The notes under the pieces: model-generated
Seen by the model: only the letters and a program-made list of their open reading frames with translations
Databases searched by the model: none
Told to the model about the DNA's origin: nothing
Translations under genes and position numbers: made by a program
Shown: positions 52,687 to 61,656 of the stretch, piece after piece
Layout of the letters: each line of letters begins with the position of its first letter
Numbering within the stretch: position 1 is the first letter of the stretch
From: a virus
DNA: 64,000 nucleotides
Reading direction: 5' to 3' (one strand)
Virus record (IMG/VR): IMGVR_UViG_3300035695_000002
Span: 56,725-120,724 of that record

Positions 52687-54012
52687 TTATAAGTATTCAG
52701 AAAACAATGATTTTGAGTCTCCTGACTGCTTACTAGATTTCACCGAAGTTTTGCTGGATTGCTTCACCAGTTCACCAAATAAAGTGTTAGACTTTTTAGT
52801 GACACCTGATTTCTGAATTGTGGAGAGAGTAGGATCTTTTTCTAAGATTTTTAGAAGAAGGGCTATTTTCACCTTTGTTTCATGATTTTCAGGTCTTTTT
52901 AGTTCAAGTATTGTTCTATCGAAATCTGTTAAGGTTTCTCCAGAAGGAGTTTTCCACTTGTCTACTAAAAGGAAATCTTGTAGTTCGCCAGCCAACTTAG
53001 GATTGATGGGAATACCATCAAATTCTTTGTCTTTTAATTTATTTTGAAGAACTGTATTGACGTTCTTAACATACTGATTCTTTACTTCAGCTTGTTGTCT
53101 TAATTTAAGTTCACTTTCTTGTTCTAACTGAGAGAGTTTTTCTGCTTCCTTTTTAACTAGGATTTTCTGATATTTCTGAGACATATCCTCCAAATCCCCA
53201 TAATCTTTCAATTTTTGAATTTGACCTTCTACATCTGCTGGTTCAAAACCTTGTGTGACTAACCCTGCTCTGACAACCACTACTTGATTCTCTTCTTTAG
53301 TTAAATCTATTTCTGATAGATTTTCAATTTTATTGTATGTAGAGAAATATTCTTTTGGGTCTACTCCTTTTTCAAATATAGCTGAAAACGCATGTCTCCT
53401 ATCCTCTCCAAATTGGCTGATGAAATTGTTAACCATCTCCCTAGCTCCTTTTTCCTTTTCAAAATTGAACCTTTCAAGGAACTGTTCTGGGGTTTTAGCG
53501 ATTACATCATCCTCTTCGTCTTCTTTGGAAAATACTCCTAGGTTAAGCAATTCCTGGGATAGGACTTCAAACTGGTTCTTTTCACCACCCTCTTCTTGAC
53601 TATCCTCCTCCTTAGGAGCTTCTTCTGAAGTTTTGCTTTTGGTGGGTTTTTGTTTCTCTTCCTCATCACCTTCTTCAGAAGGTTCTTCCTCCTCTTCTTC
53701 TGTCTCTTTTCCTTCAAGAAGATTATTAAGTTTCCTGTCAGCTTCTTGTTTAGCCTTTACTCTTGCTTCCTCAGCAAGTTCTTTAGAAGACTTTTTATCA
53801 TCTGTTTTAGGAACTTCCTTTGTTTTTGAGATGGGTTTAGTCTTTTCTCCTTCTTCAATCTTCTCCAGTTCATCAGGAGAACCTGTTGCAGAGTCTGAAG
53901 CATAGAGTTCTTCAAGAAGTTCTTGATTTCCTGCCATCTCTATAGTATCGGAAATATTGAAATTTCCAAATAAGTCCTTAGAGGACTCAAGATTAGGTGC
54001 TTTCTCAGCCAT
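52687..54012 (-). CDS. Scaffolding-type head assembly protein (441 aa)
   Basis: Very acidic N-terminal half with Glu/Lys/Ser/Pro-rich low complexity (KETEEEEEEPSEEGDEEEKQ). A coiled-coil helix follows at ~270-330 (LVKKEAEKLSQLEQESELKL). The end is polar and Ser/Lys-rich (KTSVKSSKQSGDSKSLFSEYL). Such an acidic, helical protein directly before the capsid gene is the usual layout of phage scaffolds. No enzyme motif. It has its own promoter-like element upstream. Confidence 0.7.
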   Translation of the reverse strand: MAEKAPNLESSKDLFGNFNISDTIEMAGNQELLEELYASDSATGSPDELEKIEEGEKTKPISKTKEVPKTDDKKSSKELAEEARVKAKQEADRKLNNLLEGKETEEEEEEPSEEGDEEEKQKPTKSKTSEEAPKEEDSQEEGGEKNQFEVLSQELLNLGVFSKEDEEDDVIAKTPEQFLERFNFEKEKGAREMVNNFISQFGEDRRHAFSAIFEKGVDPKEYFSTYNKIENLSEIDLTKEENQVVVVRAGLVTQGFEPADVEGQIQKLKDYGDLEDMSQKYQKILVKKEAEKLSQLEQESELKLRQQAEVKNQYVKNVNTVLQNKLKDKEFDGIPINPKLAGELQDFLLVDKWKTPSGETLTDFDRTILELKRPENHETKVKIALLLKILEKDPTLSTIQKSGVTKKSNTLFGELVKQSSKTSVKSSKQSGDSKSLFSEYL

Positions 54013-54044
54013 AAAATTTAGTTGTTTTCTGTTGGTTTTATATG

Positions 54045-54075
54045 TAAAAGTATGATAGATTTATGAAATAACAAA
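54045..54075 (-). promoter_or_regulatory. Promoter-like element for scaffold and major capsid genes
   Basis: On the minus strand: TTTG (54072-54075), 19 nt, TACTTTTA (54045-54052; consensus TAnnTTTG with G changed to A). The ATG at 54012 is 32 nt downstream. It lies in the 125-nt gap before the scaffold gene. Confidence 0.55.
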
Positions 54076-54137
54076 GAGAATATCCTCAGAATCAATGAAT
54101 TTACAAGATAATATAGCATTAAGGAAATTTACTCTAA

Positions 54138-54542
54138 TCAAATTTGTTTAGTTTTTCTATATAGTTTTTTATACCTAGCTATTGTAGAATGAACTTTGTT
54201 AACCACATCCTCTAAATAATAACATTCCATTTCATCATTCGTTATAGAAAGCTTATATCCATGCCAATTAAATAGAATATTTATAAGATGTTTCACTTCA
54301 TGGGCTATTTCCCCAGGTTTAGCCGAATATTTAAAGAAAAGCATATATTTCTTCTTTCCATCTTCTGCTTCATAAGCATAAGTGTATGCCTTAATGTTCT
54401 TCTTTTCTTCTTCTACAGCTATTTTTTCCGAAGTTTTATCTTCAGCATAGTCTATTGCTTGCCTTACAGTATTTCCTATTAACACCCATATAGTGACCTT
54501 GAACACAGGAAGCTTGAACTTGTGTAATAGGATTGGTTTCAT
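54138..54542 (-). CDS. HExxH putative metalloprotease in the head module (134 aa)
   Basis: The zincin motif HEVKH is at residues 81-85, in GEIAHEVKHLINILFNWHGY. It is followed 18 residues later by an acidic segment NDEMECYYLE (102-111), where the third zinc ligand is expected in related phage proteins. The protein is small and soluble. Position between portal and scaffold is where a prohead maturation protease would be. The gene starts 9 nt after the portal stop. Protease activity is inferred from the motif; a structural role is possible. Confidence 0.75.
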   Translation of the reverse strand: MKPILLHKFKLPVFKVTIWVLIGNTVRQAIDYAEDKTSEKIAVEEEKKNIKAYTYAYEAEDGKKKYMLFFKYSAKPGEIAHEVKHLINILFNWHGYKLSITNDEMECYYLEDVVNKVHSTIARYKKLYRKTKQI

Positions 54543-54551
54543 GTATTTATA

Positions 54552-57155
54552 TTACTTCTTAGGTTTCTTGGAAGCTGCTTGTTTTTTAGCTTTTAAGTTT
54601 AATTTCGCTATTGTTAAGTCATTTTCCATCTTCTTAGTCTCTACACCAAGCTTCTTCTCCTCTAAGGCTTTCTGGTCAGCAGCCTGTTTATTCTTGGAAG
54701 CCATATCAGAAAGCTTTAAATTATAGTCTTTTAAAGCACTTTCTTGGTCATGTATAAGTCTGGAAGCTTCTAAAACATCAGGAATATTATTTTGGTTCAA
54801 GTCTTCAGACTCTACCTTTCCAAACCCTGTAGCTTGAATAATAGCAATTTTCTCTTTAGACTCTCTATCCAGTTGTTTTTGATAGTCATCATGAGCAACT
54901 TGCTTATCATGTTGCTCTGCTGCCTGTTGTAATTGAGCTTGAGAAATACCAGCTTGTTGCTCAATTTCCTGTTGTTTCTGTTGTAATTGTTGATTTTGGA
55001 ATTCTTCTTGTCTTTCTTTAAGAACCTTGAAAGATTTTTGCATCTGTCTAATACTGTCTGTAGAATACAATTCTACAATATCGTATAAAGAAGCCCCATT
55101 CTGCATAGCAGGTTGAGCCAACATTCTGATTTCTTTAAATAACTCTCTGTCTTCAGCTCTGTTAGTAGGGAACACTTTTAAGTCCCTAAGTTTCAAATCT
55201 GTACCATTTACCTGTACAAAGGCAGATTCTCCTTTATTGGTAATATAGGACAATGTAGATTGTGGTTTCTGAGACTCCACATACAGGGAAGCGTCCATTA
55301 TGGCCTGATATACTTGTCTTATTACATACTCATGGGCTACAAATACAGGCTCTGTTTGAGAATAAGACTGTGTGATGGCAGCATTAGTGCCTGTAGCAGA
55401 TTCTGAAGCTGATACTGTACCAAGTCTTTGTTTAGACATACCTATGAGTTCCCAACACTCGTTCTTCATTTGTACAGCTAAATTGTATCTAGCTTGTATT
55501 TCATTAGTTCTTGTTAGATCTATATTTCCAGCTACAGATTGATTGGTGACAGGACCTTTGGTATTTTCTGGACTATCGTCATCAAACATTATACCTCTAC
55601 GTCTAGCCTCTAATTCCCACATATCAATATCATCTTGAGCATCTCCATCCTTCACCCTAGGAACTCTTCTTAAACTAACCCTGGCTACATTACCAATTTC
55701 CTTCTTTAAAAGCTCAAACATCTGATTCATACAGACGTTATATATTACTTGGAAAGGTTTCATCATATCCACTAAGGACTTAGCCTCAGTATTCTTCACC
55801 TCATAGTTTATCCCTATAATAGGACAATAATCTAAGAGTTTGTAAGGCTTAATATGATAGATGTCTGGACCAATTTTAACACCTTGATACCATTGATTCA
55901 CCCATCCCCATTCTAGTGATATTTGTGTGGGAATTGTCTTGTTTTTATAGTTTTCGTCTACGAGAATAGATTGTTCGTTCCCTAATTCATCCTCATATAT
56001 AACCTTTCCTATCTTTCTTTTACTAATCCAATAAGCCCTAACTACTACATATTTATATCCGAATGAAGAAACATTAGATGTAAGTCCTAGGAAATCCTTT
56101 AAACTATCATTATTTTCCTTCATATCACTTTCTATCATCATTCTTTCTTCAAGAATAAGAGGATCAAAAGTGTCATATTTTATGGAATCTATACCTGGAG
56201 CCACACTAGAATTACCCAAATTAGACTCTCTTACATTAATAAGACCATAATCTTGAAGAGAAGATCTAAGGTGATCTATTTCATCTTTGGTAATATCTGG
56301 GAAGGTTTCTATGATTTCAGAGATTTCCATTACATGAACACCTCCAGCAGCATAAGCTCCTCTTGCTCTACCACTAGGATCTGATGTATATTTCCTATCA
56401 GGAGTGGAAAGAAACCATGTATTCTTGGGATTGAACACTTCTATATTAAACCCTGTTTTTGAGTTATCCTCATATATATGGAAATATTCCCTAGCAGAAA
56501 TACACATATCCCTATATCCATCTTCACTTAATTCCTTTATATTGAAGTCTGCTTTAGAACATGTTAATATATGATTTCCCCACTTTTCAGCAGTGGAGGT
56601 GTAACTGTCTAGTTCATCTTTTACATCATCTAAGGTCATTTGTTGAAGTTGATCATCATCAACTTCCTGTCCTTCCATAGCCAGTTTTTCTTCTATTCTT
56701 TGTTTGGCTTGTGCCACCACAAATTGCTGCAATATCTGGGTTTTAAACTCTAATTCTTCAGCTTTACTATCATCATCGAAAGCTTTTACTTTATATCCAT
56801 CTGGTCTTTTAGAGAGTTCTCCAACTAGTTCATTAATAGGAGTAGTGAGAATGGAATAGTGTTTTACGTAAGCAGGGAGGTCTAAATCTCTAGTAAGAGT
56901 TTCTGTGAAACTGCTCACTTCTGGAGTTTCATAGAAATCCTCATGTCTAAGTATACCTTTTACTAAATCGTAGTTTTTAACAAAGGTGTCCCTGTTTTTC
57001 TTATATTCTACATATGCCTTATTAGCAAAGTAGTCCATAGTGTTCTTTATCCAACTATCGTCCTTCTTCTCCTCTTCAGTTTTAAACTGATCAGGGAAGA
57101 TGTTCAGATAGGCATATCTGATTGTAGCATCCTTTGTATATCTAATAATCGCCAT
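54552..57155 (-). CDS. Portal protein, crAss-like (867 aa)
   Basis: Long protein directly after TerL. The N-terminal half has the mixed alpha/beta sequence expected of a portal (IRYTKDATIRYAYLNIFPDQ, VKHYSILTTPINELVGEL, EYFHIYEDNSKTGFNIEVFN). The C-terminal ~200 residues are a Gln/Lys-rich coiled coil (QNQQLQQKQQEIEQQAGISQ, KNKQAADQKALEEKKLGVET), matching the long barrel/crown helix of large podovirus portals. It forms the dodecameric DNA gate at one capsid vertex. The start overlaps the TerL stop. Confidence 0.88.
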   Translation of the reverse strand: MAIIRYTKDATIRYAYLNIFPDQFKTEEEKKDDSWIKNTMDYFANKAYVEYKKNRDTFVKNYDLVKGILRHEDFYETPEVSSFTETLTRDLDLPAYVKHYSILTTPINELVGELSKRPDGYKVKAFDDDSKAEELEFKTQILQQFVVAQAKQRIEEKLAMEGQEVDDDQLQQMTLDDVKDELDSYTSTAEKWGNHILTCSKADFNIKELSEDGYRDMCISAREYFHIYEDNSKTGFNIEVFNPKNTWFLSTPDRKYTSDPSGRARGAYAAGGVHVMEISEIIETFPDITKDEIDHLRSSLQDYGLINVRESNLGNSSVAPGIDSIKYDTFDPLILEERMMIESDMKENNDSLKDFLGLTSNVSSFGYKYVVVRAYWISKRKIGKVIYEDELGNEQSILVDENYKNKTIPTQISLEWGWVNQWYQGVKIGPDIYHIKPYKLLDYCPIIGINYEVKNTEAKSLVDMMKPFQVIYNVCMNQMFELLKKEIGNVARVSLRRVPRVKDGDAQDDIDMWELEARRRGIMFDDDSPENTKGPVTNQSVAGNIDLTRTNEIQARYNLAVQMKNECWELIGMSKQRLGTVSASESATGTNAAITQSYSQTEPVFVAHEYVIRQVYQAIMDASLYVESQKPQSTLSYITNKGESAFVQVNGTDLKLRDLKVFPTNRAEDRELFKEIRMLAQPAMQNGASLYDIVELYSTDSIRQMQKSFKVLKERQEEFQNQQLQQKQQEIEQQAGISQAQLQQAAEQHDKQVAHDDYQKQLDRESKEKIAIIQATGFGKVESEDLNQNNIPDVLEASRLIHDQESALKDYNLKLSDMASKNKQAADQKALEEKKLGVETKKMENDLTIAKLNLKAKKQAASKKPKK

Positions 57156-59185
57156 TATCCAAATAATTTAATTTTTCTTCTTTGTGTAAATAAGCTTGGA
57201 GTTTCTCCAAATAGTGTGGGTGCTTGTTTCCTTTCCTTTGAATACAGTTGTTTCACCATATCGTTACTCTGGGTAGCTTTCCCATATATAGGGTCCATTT
57301 TCATAGCTTGTGCTATAGCCAATTCTGCTGCTACAATCCTGTCAAAGTTCCCCTCATCATTATATTGTATCATTTCTTCAAGAAGCATAGGATCTAATAT
57401 CTTATGCATTCCTGTTACTTGTTTTATAATGTTTCCTTCTTTATCCTTTTCCTCATATATCACTTCTTCTGTATACTTCTTAAGACATCCATGTAGGAAG
57501 TCTATGAACTTGTCTGAGGATCTGGAAACTCCAAAATCCCTACTTTGAGTGGTATTAGGTATGATTTCTTTTATCCATTCAGGTTGCTTCTCCAGATAAT
57601 GAGCATCCCCTTTGGCTTTCATATATTCTATAAACGATATATCATCATTCTCACATAACGTTCTAGCATTATAATACTTTATAAGAAGTCTAGCTTGTTC
57701 TTCCCATGTTTCTTTTTTATCAGGTCTAGCTACATAAGAAGCTACAAACATATCCTGGTACTTTTCTCCAGTGATGTCATGCATCCTTTTGTATATATAA
57801 ATGGCCCCTAGAGACGTACTATAAGCTGCTTTCCCTTGTCTATAAGGGTCAGCTCCTGCTGTACAAAGTCCATAGATAGCTCCTAATACAGGGAACTCAT
57901 ATATAACTATAGGAGCATCTTTATCGTCTGAAGGTTTTAAAGGGAAGTTAGTGATAGGTTGCTTGTCTGTAAAACTGTGCTCTATACCGTTCTCCCCTGC
58001 AAATAATATAACAGGAGTGCCTGTTCTTTCCTGTTGTAACAGTCTGGCTTTCTGCCTTTTAGCTGCCTCTATATCAAATATATTGGTATTTTCATTTAAG
58101 AAAATGTCATCCACTGTTTTAGGATAGTACATTTTCTCCTTAAGATAGGCTATTCTATCTCCAGCTTTCTTAGCTCTTTTTAGATTGTCATCTGTAATTT
58201 TTTCAGCTATTTCCTCATCACTTACCAACATCTCCATTTTCTTTAGTTCTGGAGAATCTATCTGTAAGTAGTCTGCTAGCGTGGAAGGTCTTTTAGCTTC
58301 CATTCTATATTTGTGTCCAAGGAACAATCCGTGAACCCTTTTATCATCTTCTTTATTATTGTAGGATAGGAAATTGAAAGCTTCTACATCAAACATTAAA
58401 AGTTTAGCATCTGCAAACTTTGTCATATCCCCTCCTGTGAAGGTGACTATTGGCGAGCATCCCCATCCATAAGGGGTGGTAAATCCAGGAATAGCAGCCT
58501 GAAGACCTCTTAAGAAAGAGCCTTTTCCTCCTTCATCTATAATTAGTTTTCTGGGTTTTGTACCAGCAATAGCTTCCTCATTATTACCTTCATCTAAGTT
58601 CCTTATAAGGATGGCTGAGAAAGGTATCCGTTCTCCTGCTTTAGTTTTAACTCCTAGAGTTACTTGATTCTTCCAATTATCCTCAATTCTTTGCCATCTC
58701 CAAGCCTCAGGAATGAAATTAAGTCCTTTGTCTATCTTATCTGTAACTAGCTTTATATCTGGGGAATTTAATCCTGATATAACATTCTGAGAGTTTTCAT
58801 CAAATGTGGCTCCCCATCCTATGTAAGAGGCTTCTATTACAGACTTAGCTAAACGTCTAATACCTCCTATAGCAAGTCCTTTCTTTTCTACATGAGCTTT
58901 CTCAATAGCCTCTGTAACTATCCATTCATTGTCCCTAAGATAGGGGTTGGCATACTTCTGGGATATTTTTCCTTTCTCGTCTATAATATCTACCTCTGTA
59001 TGCCATATGTTCAAGTGCCAATACAAAAAGGGGTTGAAATAAACCCCTCCCACTATACATCCATTTAAACATAGTTCCTTATGAAAATTAAAGAACTCTT
59101 TATACTCCATAGATCCCTTATCAGGAATGCGTTTCTGGTTAATAAACCAGTCTTTGTAGTCTATGGATTTTACGTCATTGTTCAT
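57155..59185 (-). CDS. terL: Terminase large subunit (TerL), 676 aa
   Basis: ATPase: an atypical Walker A, GGIRRLAKS (107-115), and Walker B plus catalytic Glu, KLIIDEGG (213-220; D217, E218). Nuclease part: TAGADPYRQGKAAY with an acidic metal ligand, then NDDISFIEYMKAKG and SRSSDKFIDFLHGCL. The N-terminal NPFLYWHLNIWHTEVDI segment is typical of crAss-like terminases. It packages DNA through the portal. Start at ATG 59185, overlapping the stop of the 110-aa gene by 4 nt. Confidence 0.93.
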   Translation of the reverse strand: MNNDVKSIDYKDWFINQKRIPDKGSMEYKEFFNFHKELCLNGCIVGGVYFNPFLYWHLNIWHTEVDIIDEKGKISQKYANPYLRDNEWIVTEAIEKAHVEKKGLAIGGIRRLAKSVIEASYIGWGATFDENSQNVISGLNSPDIKLVTDKIDKGLNFIPEAWRWQRIEDNWKNQVTLGVKTKAGERIPFSAILIRNLDEGNNEEAIAGTKPRKLIIDEGGKGSFLRGLQAAIPGFTTPYGWGCSPIVTFTGGDMTKFADAKLLMFDVEAFNFLSYNNKEDDKRVHGLFLGHKYRMEAKRPSTLADYLQIDSPELKKMEMLVSDEEIAEKITDDNLKRAKKAGDRIAYLKEKMYYPKTVDDIFLNENTNIFDIEAAKRQKARLLQQERTGTPVILFAGENGIEHSFTDKQPITNFPLKPSDDKDAPIVIYEFPVLGAIYGLCTAGADPYRQGKAAYSTSLGAIYIYKRMHDITGEKYQDMFVASYVARPDKKETWEEQARLLIKYYNARTLCENDDISFIEYMKAKGDAHYLEKQPEWIKEIIPNTTQSRDFGVSRSSDKFIDFLHGCLKKYTEEVIYEEKDKEGNIIKQVTGMHKILDPMLLEEMIQYNDEGNFDRIVAAELAIAQAMKMDPIYGKATQSNDMVKQLYSKERKQAPTLFGETPSLFTQRRKIKLFG

Positions 59186-59514
59186 CCTCTTCCTTTAAGA
59201 AACTCACTAGCTTGTGTAGAAAGCTCTCCTTTTCCTCTAATTTCAATCTTTTGTTCTTCCTTCTCCCTCATACTGTCTACTGTACGTAAGATTTCAGCAT
59301 AGTCTTTTAAAGCTTGGGAAAGATCTTTCCTTTGAGCTTCTTTGTTAGCTACACAAATAGGAATAACTCCTCCTCCTTTAGTTTCCTTGTAAGCCATCCT
59401 ATCCTTAAGTTCTGAGAGAGGATTGGCTTCTATATACTTCTTTAATTCCTTTAGTTGAGTTTCAAGGAATTCAAGTTCATATTCAATAAGTAGTTCAGCT
59501 TTCTTTTTAGCCAT
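59182..59514 (-). CDS. Small helical protein before TerL, possible small terminase (110 aa)
   Basis: Mostly charged helix with coiled-coil character (ELEFLETQLKELKKYIEANP; ALKDYAEILRTVDSMREKEE), ending GELSTQASEFLKGRG. It directly precedes TerL with a 4-nt overlap, a common place for the small terminase subunit. No helix-turn-helix can be confirmed, so the assignment stays tentative. The type is conserved in crAss-like phages. Confidence 0.5.
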   Translation of the reverse strand: MAKKKAELLIEYELEFLETQLKELKKYIEANPLSELKDRMAYKETKGGGVIPICVANKEAQRKDLSQALKDYAEILRTVDSMREKEEQKIEIRGKGELSTQASEFLKGRG

Positions 59515-59828
59515 TATTCGTATATATTCTGTTCTCTAATATCTTCATCCTCCTCGTCTTCTCCTAATACATTAGATAGGGATAGGTCCATACCGTCTTT
59601 TATTATCTTATCTAGTTCCTCAGGAGCAGCTAAAGGGGCTTCTAGTTCTAATTGCACTTTGTATTTTTCTAAGGCAAATAAGAACTCCTTATCTGTTATC
59701 CCCCAAAAATCCCTATAGTCTCCTAGAGCTGTAGCAATATGCATACCCATTGTGTATGTGGGATATTTAGTTTGTAGCTCCTGCAGAGTGTGAATTATGT
59801 GATTGTAGTGTTTTGGTTTCCTTCCCAT
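59514..59828 (-). CDS. Conserved small phage protein (104 aa)
   Basis: The sequence MGRKPKHYNHIIHTLQELQT with TMGMHIATALGDYRDFWGIT (pieces of ~20) is followed by an acidic tail (GEDEEDEDIREQNIYE). The N-terminal part is basic and helical, which could bind nucleic acid, and the tail is strongly acidic. The stop overlaps the next start. I recognise it only as recurrent next to crAss-like terminases; function unknown. Confidence 0.55.
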   Translation of the reverse strand: MGRKPKHYNHIIHTLQELQTKYPTYTMGMHIATALGDYRDFWGITDKEFLFALEKYKVQLELEAPLAAPEELDKIIKDGMDLSLSNVLGEDEEDEDIREQNIYE

Positions 59829-59830
59829 AC

Positions 59831-60118
59831 CTATAAAATTAAATCGTTTATATCTTTGTCTGTTAGTTTGAATGTCACTCTAGGAGCTGGTTTGGAAATA
59901 ATTTCTTCCTCTTCCTCTTGTACAAATCCTGTTTCAAATGTCTCCTTATATTCTTCATCCATATATGATTTACAGAAAGAGAAGCATATTTCATCCTGCT
60001 CATCTCCTTGTTTCCCAGAAATGTCAACATAATCCACACCCTTGTCATAAAGCATTGTTAATGTCTCTATCATAGACATCACATTTATCATTCTAAATTC
60101 ATGCTTTTGCTCTTCCAT
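59831..60118 (-). CDS. Small acidic protein of unknown function (95 aa)
   Basis: An acidic protein (ETGFVQEEEEEIISK) with a helical N-terminus (RMINVMSMIETLTMLYDKGV) and FTLTDKDINDLI-like end (TFKLTDKDINDLIL). No motif recognised. It is tightly packed in the small-gene run before TerL, with a 2-nt gap to the next gene and 3 nt behind the Cys-rich gene. Confidence 0.5.
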   Translation of the reverse strand: MEEQKHEFRMINVMSMIETLTMLYDKGVDYVDISGKQGDEQDEICFSFCKSYMDEEYKETFETGFVQEEEEEIISKPAPRVTFKLTDKDINDLIL

Positions 60119-60121
60119 ATA

Positions 60122-60445
60122 TCACTTGTTTAGTTTGTTATTTAATAGTTCTTCCTGTTGTGGTGTAGAAACTGCAAGCCATTTATTGGCTGGGCAACTA
60201 CAAGAAAGACATTTGGTTTTCTTTTGTAAAGGACATCCACACCCTTGAAATCCGTCTATTTTAACATGCTTATTACAGCACGGAGCTGTCAAAGGTAGAG
60301 CGCACCCTTCTCCTTTTTCATCATAAGCTATACAGGTTTTACATATAGCTAGTCTGTCTTCACTAGTTTGATTAATTAGTTCTCTTAGTTTTTCCGAAGG
60401 AAGAATGTCATTTTTCCACCCTTCAAATATCTCACTCCACTTCAT
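60122..60445 (-). CDS. Cys-rich zinc-binding-type protein (107 aa)
   Basis: The N-terminal helix (MKWSEIFEGWKNDILPSEKL) is followed by many Cys in pairs: ICKTC, PCC, GCGC, KCLSCSCP. This looks like two zinc-knuckle units, a pattern I recognise from a small crAss-like family. It could bind DNA or a protein partner during packaging. The start is overlapped by 14 nt by the end of the HU/IHF-like gene. Confidence 0.6.
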   Translation of the reverse strand: MKWSEIFEGWKNDILPSEKLRELINQTSEDRLAICKTCIAYDEKGEGCALPLTAPCCNKHVKIDGFQGCGCPLQKKTKCLSCSCPANKWLAVSTPQQEELLNNKLNK

Positions 60446-60791
60446 TTAGTTTCAACTTGGTTTTTAATACTTCTATATCCTTTAACGTATTATTTAGTTT
60501 GTTTGTATAGGATTGCCTTTTCTGCTCTGTTAGAGACATGTCTTTAGACAGAGTTTCAAAGAATATCTTTTTAGAATATGCCTTTTCTAGCTTCCTTGTA
60601 GCTGCTTTGGTTTTAAATACAAACTTCCCAAACCCTGAAAGCTCCACACTATAGTTGTTTTTCAAAGCCTCATTGGCTTTCTCAAACTGATGAGACACAA
60701 TAGCATCTATTGTAGCTAAAGGTGTGTTGGTCTTTATACTCAACATCCTACATAAATAGTCCTTGTCGGACATCGAAATAGGCTTATCCAT
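60432..60791 (-). CDS. HU/IHF-like DNA-binding protein (119 aa)
   Basis: Start at the ATG at 60791 (MDKPISMSDKDYL); longer TTG/ATG starts would overlap the upstream gene more. The segment IDAIVSHQFEKANEALKNNY, then VELSGFGKFVFKTKAATRKL, carries the HU/IHF dimer pattern (helices followed by the GFGxF beta-arm turn). The C-terminal ~45 residues are a coiled coil. HU/IHF proteins bend and condense DNA; crAss-like phages commonly encode one near the packaging genes. Likely abundant and virion- or nucleoid-associated. Confidence 0.8.
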   Translation of the reverse strand: MDKPISMSDKDYLCRMLSIKTNTPLATIDAIVSHQFEKANEALKNNYSVELSGFGKFVFKTKAATRKLEKAYSKKIFFETLSKDMSLTEQKRQSYTNKLNNTLKDIEVLKTKLKLNEVE

Positions 60792-61143
60792 GTAGGATGG
60801 AGATTTGTAACACAACATCCTTATCAAAATCTAGGAGAAATTGAGGATTCACCTTTATCTTTCCACTTTCCTTTACAAGGATGTTCACCTTCTTAAGCTT
60901 AGAAATGATGTTATTAATTGTAGGGGAAGATGACTTATAGAGGGAACAAAACTCTTCTCTATTGGTAGAATATGATATATTCCCTTTAATAGCTGTAAAG
61001 GCTATTAATTGTATCTCCCTTTCTGTCAATTTTGTATTACTAATAGCCGACAATAAACTGTAATATCTCTGGGCTATTGATAAACTATCCTTCTCTGAAA
61101 GCTTAATTTTCTGTAAAAGTGTTTTTCTATCCTTGGTTTCCAT
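60784..61143 (-). CDS. Winged-helix-like DNA-binding protein (119 aa)
   Basis: The start is the ATG at 61143 (METKDRKTLL); an upstream TTG lies in the -33 box of the promoter. The core LTEREIQLIAFTAIKGNISY, then SSSPTINNIISKLKKVNILV and KESGKIKVNPQF, reads as a helix-turn-helix with a beta-wing. The pattern is conserved in crAss-like phages at this place. It could regulate the late operon or act as a packaging factor. It overlaps the HU/IHF-like gene by 8 nt. Confidence 0.65.
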   Translation of the reverse strand: METKDRKTLLQKIKLSEKDSLSIAQRYYSLLSAISNTKLTEREIQLIAFTAIKGNISYSTNREEFCSLYKSSSPTINNIISKLKKVNILVKESGKIKVNPQFLLDFDKDVVLQISILHG

Positions 61144-61157
61144 ACGTAATTCTAATA

Positions 61158-61189
61158 CAAATGTAGGAGGAATTATTCTAACTAACAAG
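61158..61189 (-). promoter_or_regulatory. Bacteroidota-type promoter for the packaging/head operon
   Basis: Minus strand: CTTG (61186-61189), 20 nt, TACATTTG (61158-61165). The ATG at 61143 follows 14 nt later. It is the likely start of the long late transcript. Confidence 0.7.
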
Positions 61190-61227
61190 AATAATTATAA
61201 ATAAATGCCATATTATGTCAAGAATTC

Positions 61228-61332
61228 CTATTTGAATAACTCAGCTATTGTATTTATTACCACTGCTGCTATAAGGAATACTATCCTATACATGACCAAT
61301 CCTATCATTATTACTATAATTGCTCCTACCAT
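61228..61332 (-). CDS. Tiny membrane peptide (34 aa)
   Basis: An ATG at 61332 opens MVGAIIVIMIGLVMYRIVFL, continuing IAAVVINTIAELFK and a TAG stop. Almost the whole chain is one or two hydrophobic helices with a single central Arg and a charged end. It lies between tRNA-Cys and the winged-helix gene, in an otherwise empty gap. No family recognised; coding status rests on the clean hydrophobic pattern. Confidence 0.5.
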   Translation of the reverse strand: MVGAIIVIMIGLVMYRIVFLIAAVVINTIAELFK

Positions 61333-61347
61333 ATTGTTTAAATTTAG

Positions 61348-61418
61348 AATCAGGAGTGAGGTTCGAACTCACGTAATAGGTTTTGCAGACCTATGTTTAA
61401 CCACTCAACCATCCTGAT
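61348..61418 (-). tRNA. tRNA-Cys (GCA)
   Basis: Acceptor ATCAGGA/TCCTGAT; anticodon arm TAGGT, loop CTGCAAA, ACCTA. The last tRNA of the array in the direction of transcription. No encoded CCA. Confidence 0.93.
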
Positions 61419-61579
61419 ATTGCTTATCTGGAATTTCAAAGCCCTATATATTCCCAAGACCCTGCCACCCATCCCCAAAGTTACTGCCTTTTATGGGAGG
61501 ATTGCAAATAACATTCTAAGTTATTTTCTAACTATTTGATAATGAGGAGGAATAATTTCAAGTGAACACTTGACAAAAG
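61419..61579. other. 160-nt tRNA spacer holding a promoter
   Basis: Between tRNA-Gly and tRNA-Cys. I see no tRNA or gene here; the recognisable element is the promoter at 61476-61508. Confidence 0.6.
61476..61508 (-). promoter_or_regulatory. Bacteroidota-type promoter before tRNA-Cys
   Basis: Minus strand: TTTG (61505-61508), 21 nt, TAACTTTG (61476-61483). It points at tRNA-Cys and the 34-aa gene. Confidence 0.65.
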
Positions 61580-61651
61580 TGCAGTAAGTGAGACTTGAAC
61601 TCACAGCCCTTGGTTTGGAAGACCAATGCTCTACCTTGGAGCTATTACTGC
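61580..61651 (-). tRNA. tRNA-Gly (TCC)
   Basis: Acceptor GCAGTAA/TTACTGC; anticodon arm TTGGT, loop CTTCCAA, ACCAA. Confidence 0.93.
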
Positions 61652-61656
61652 ATATG

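Noticed and set aside
61144-61188. TTG start for the winged-helix protein
   Set aside because: It lies in the promoter's -33 box; the ATG at 61143 is downstream of the predicted transcription start.
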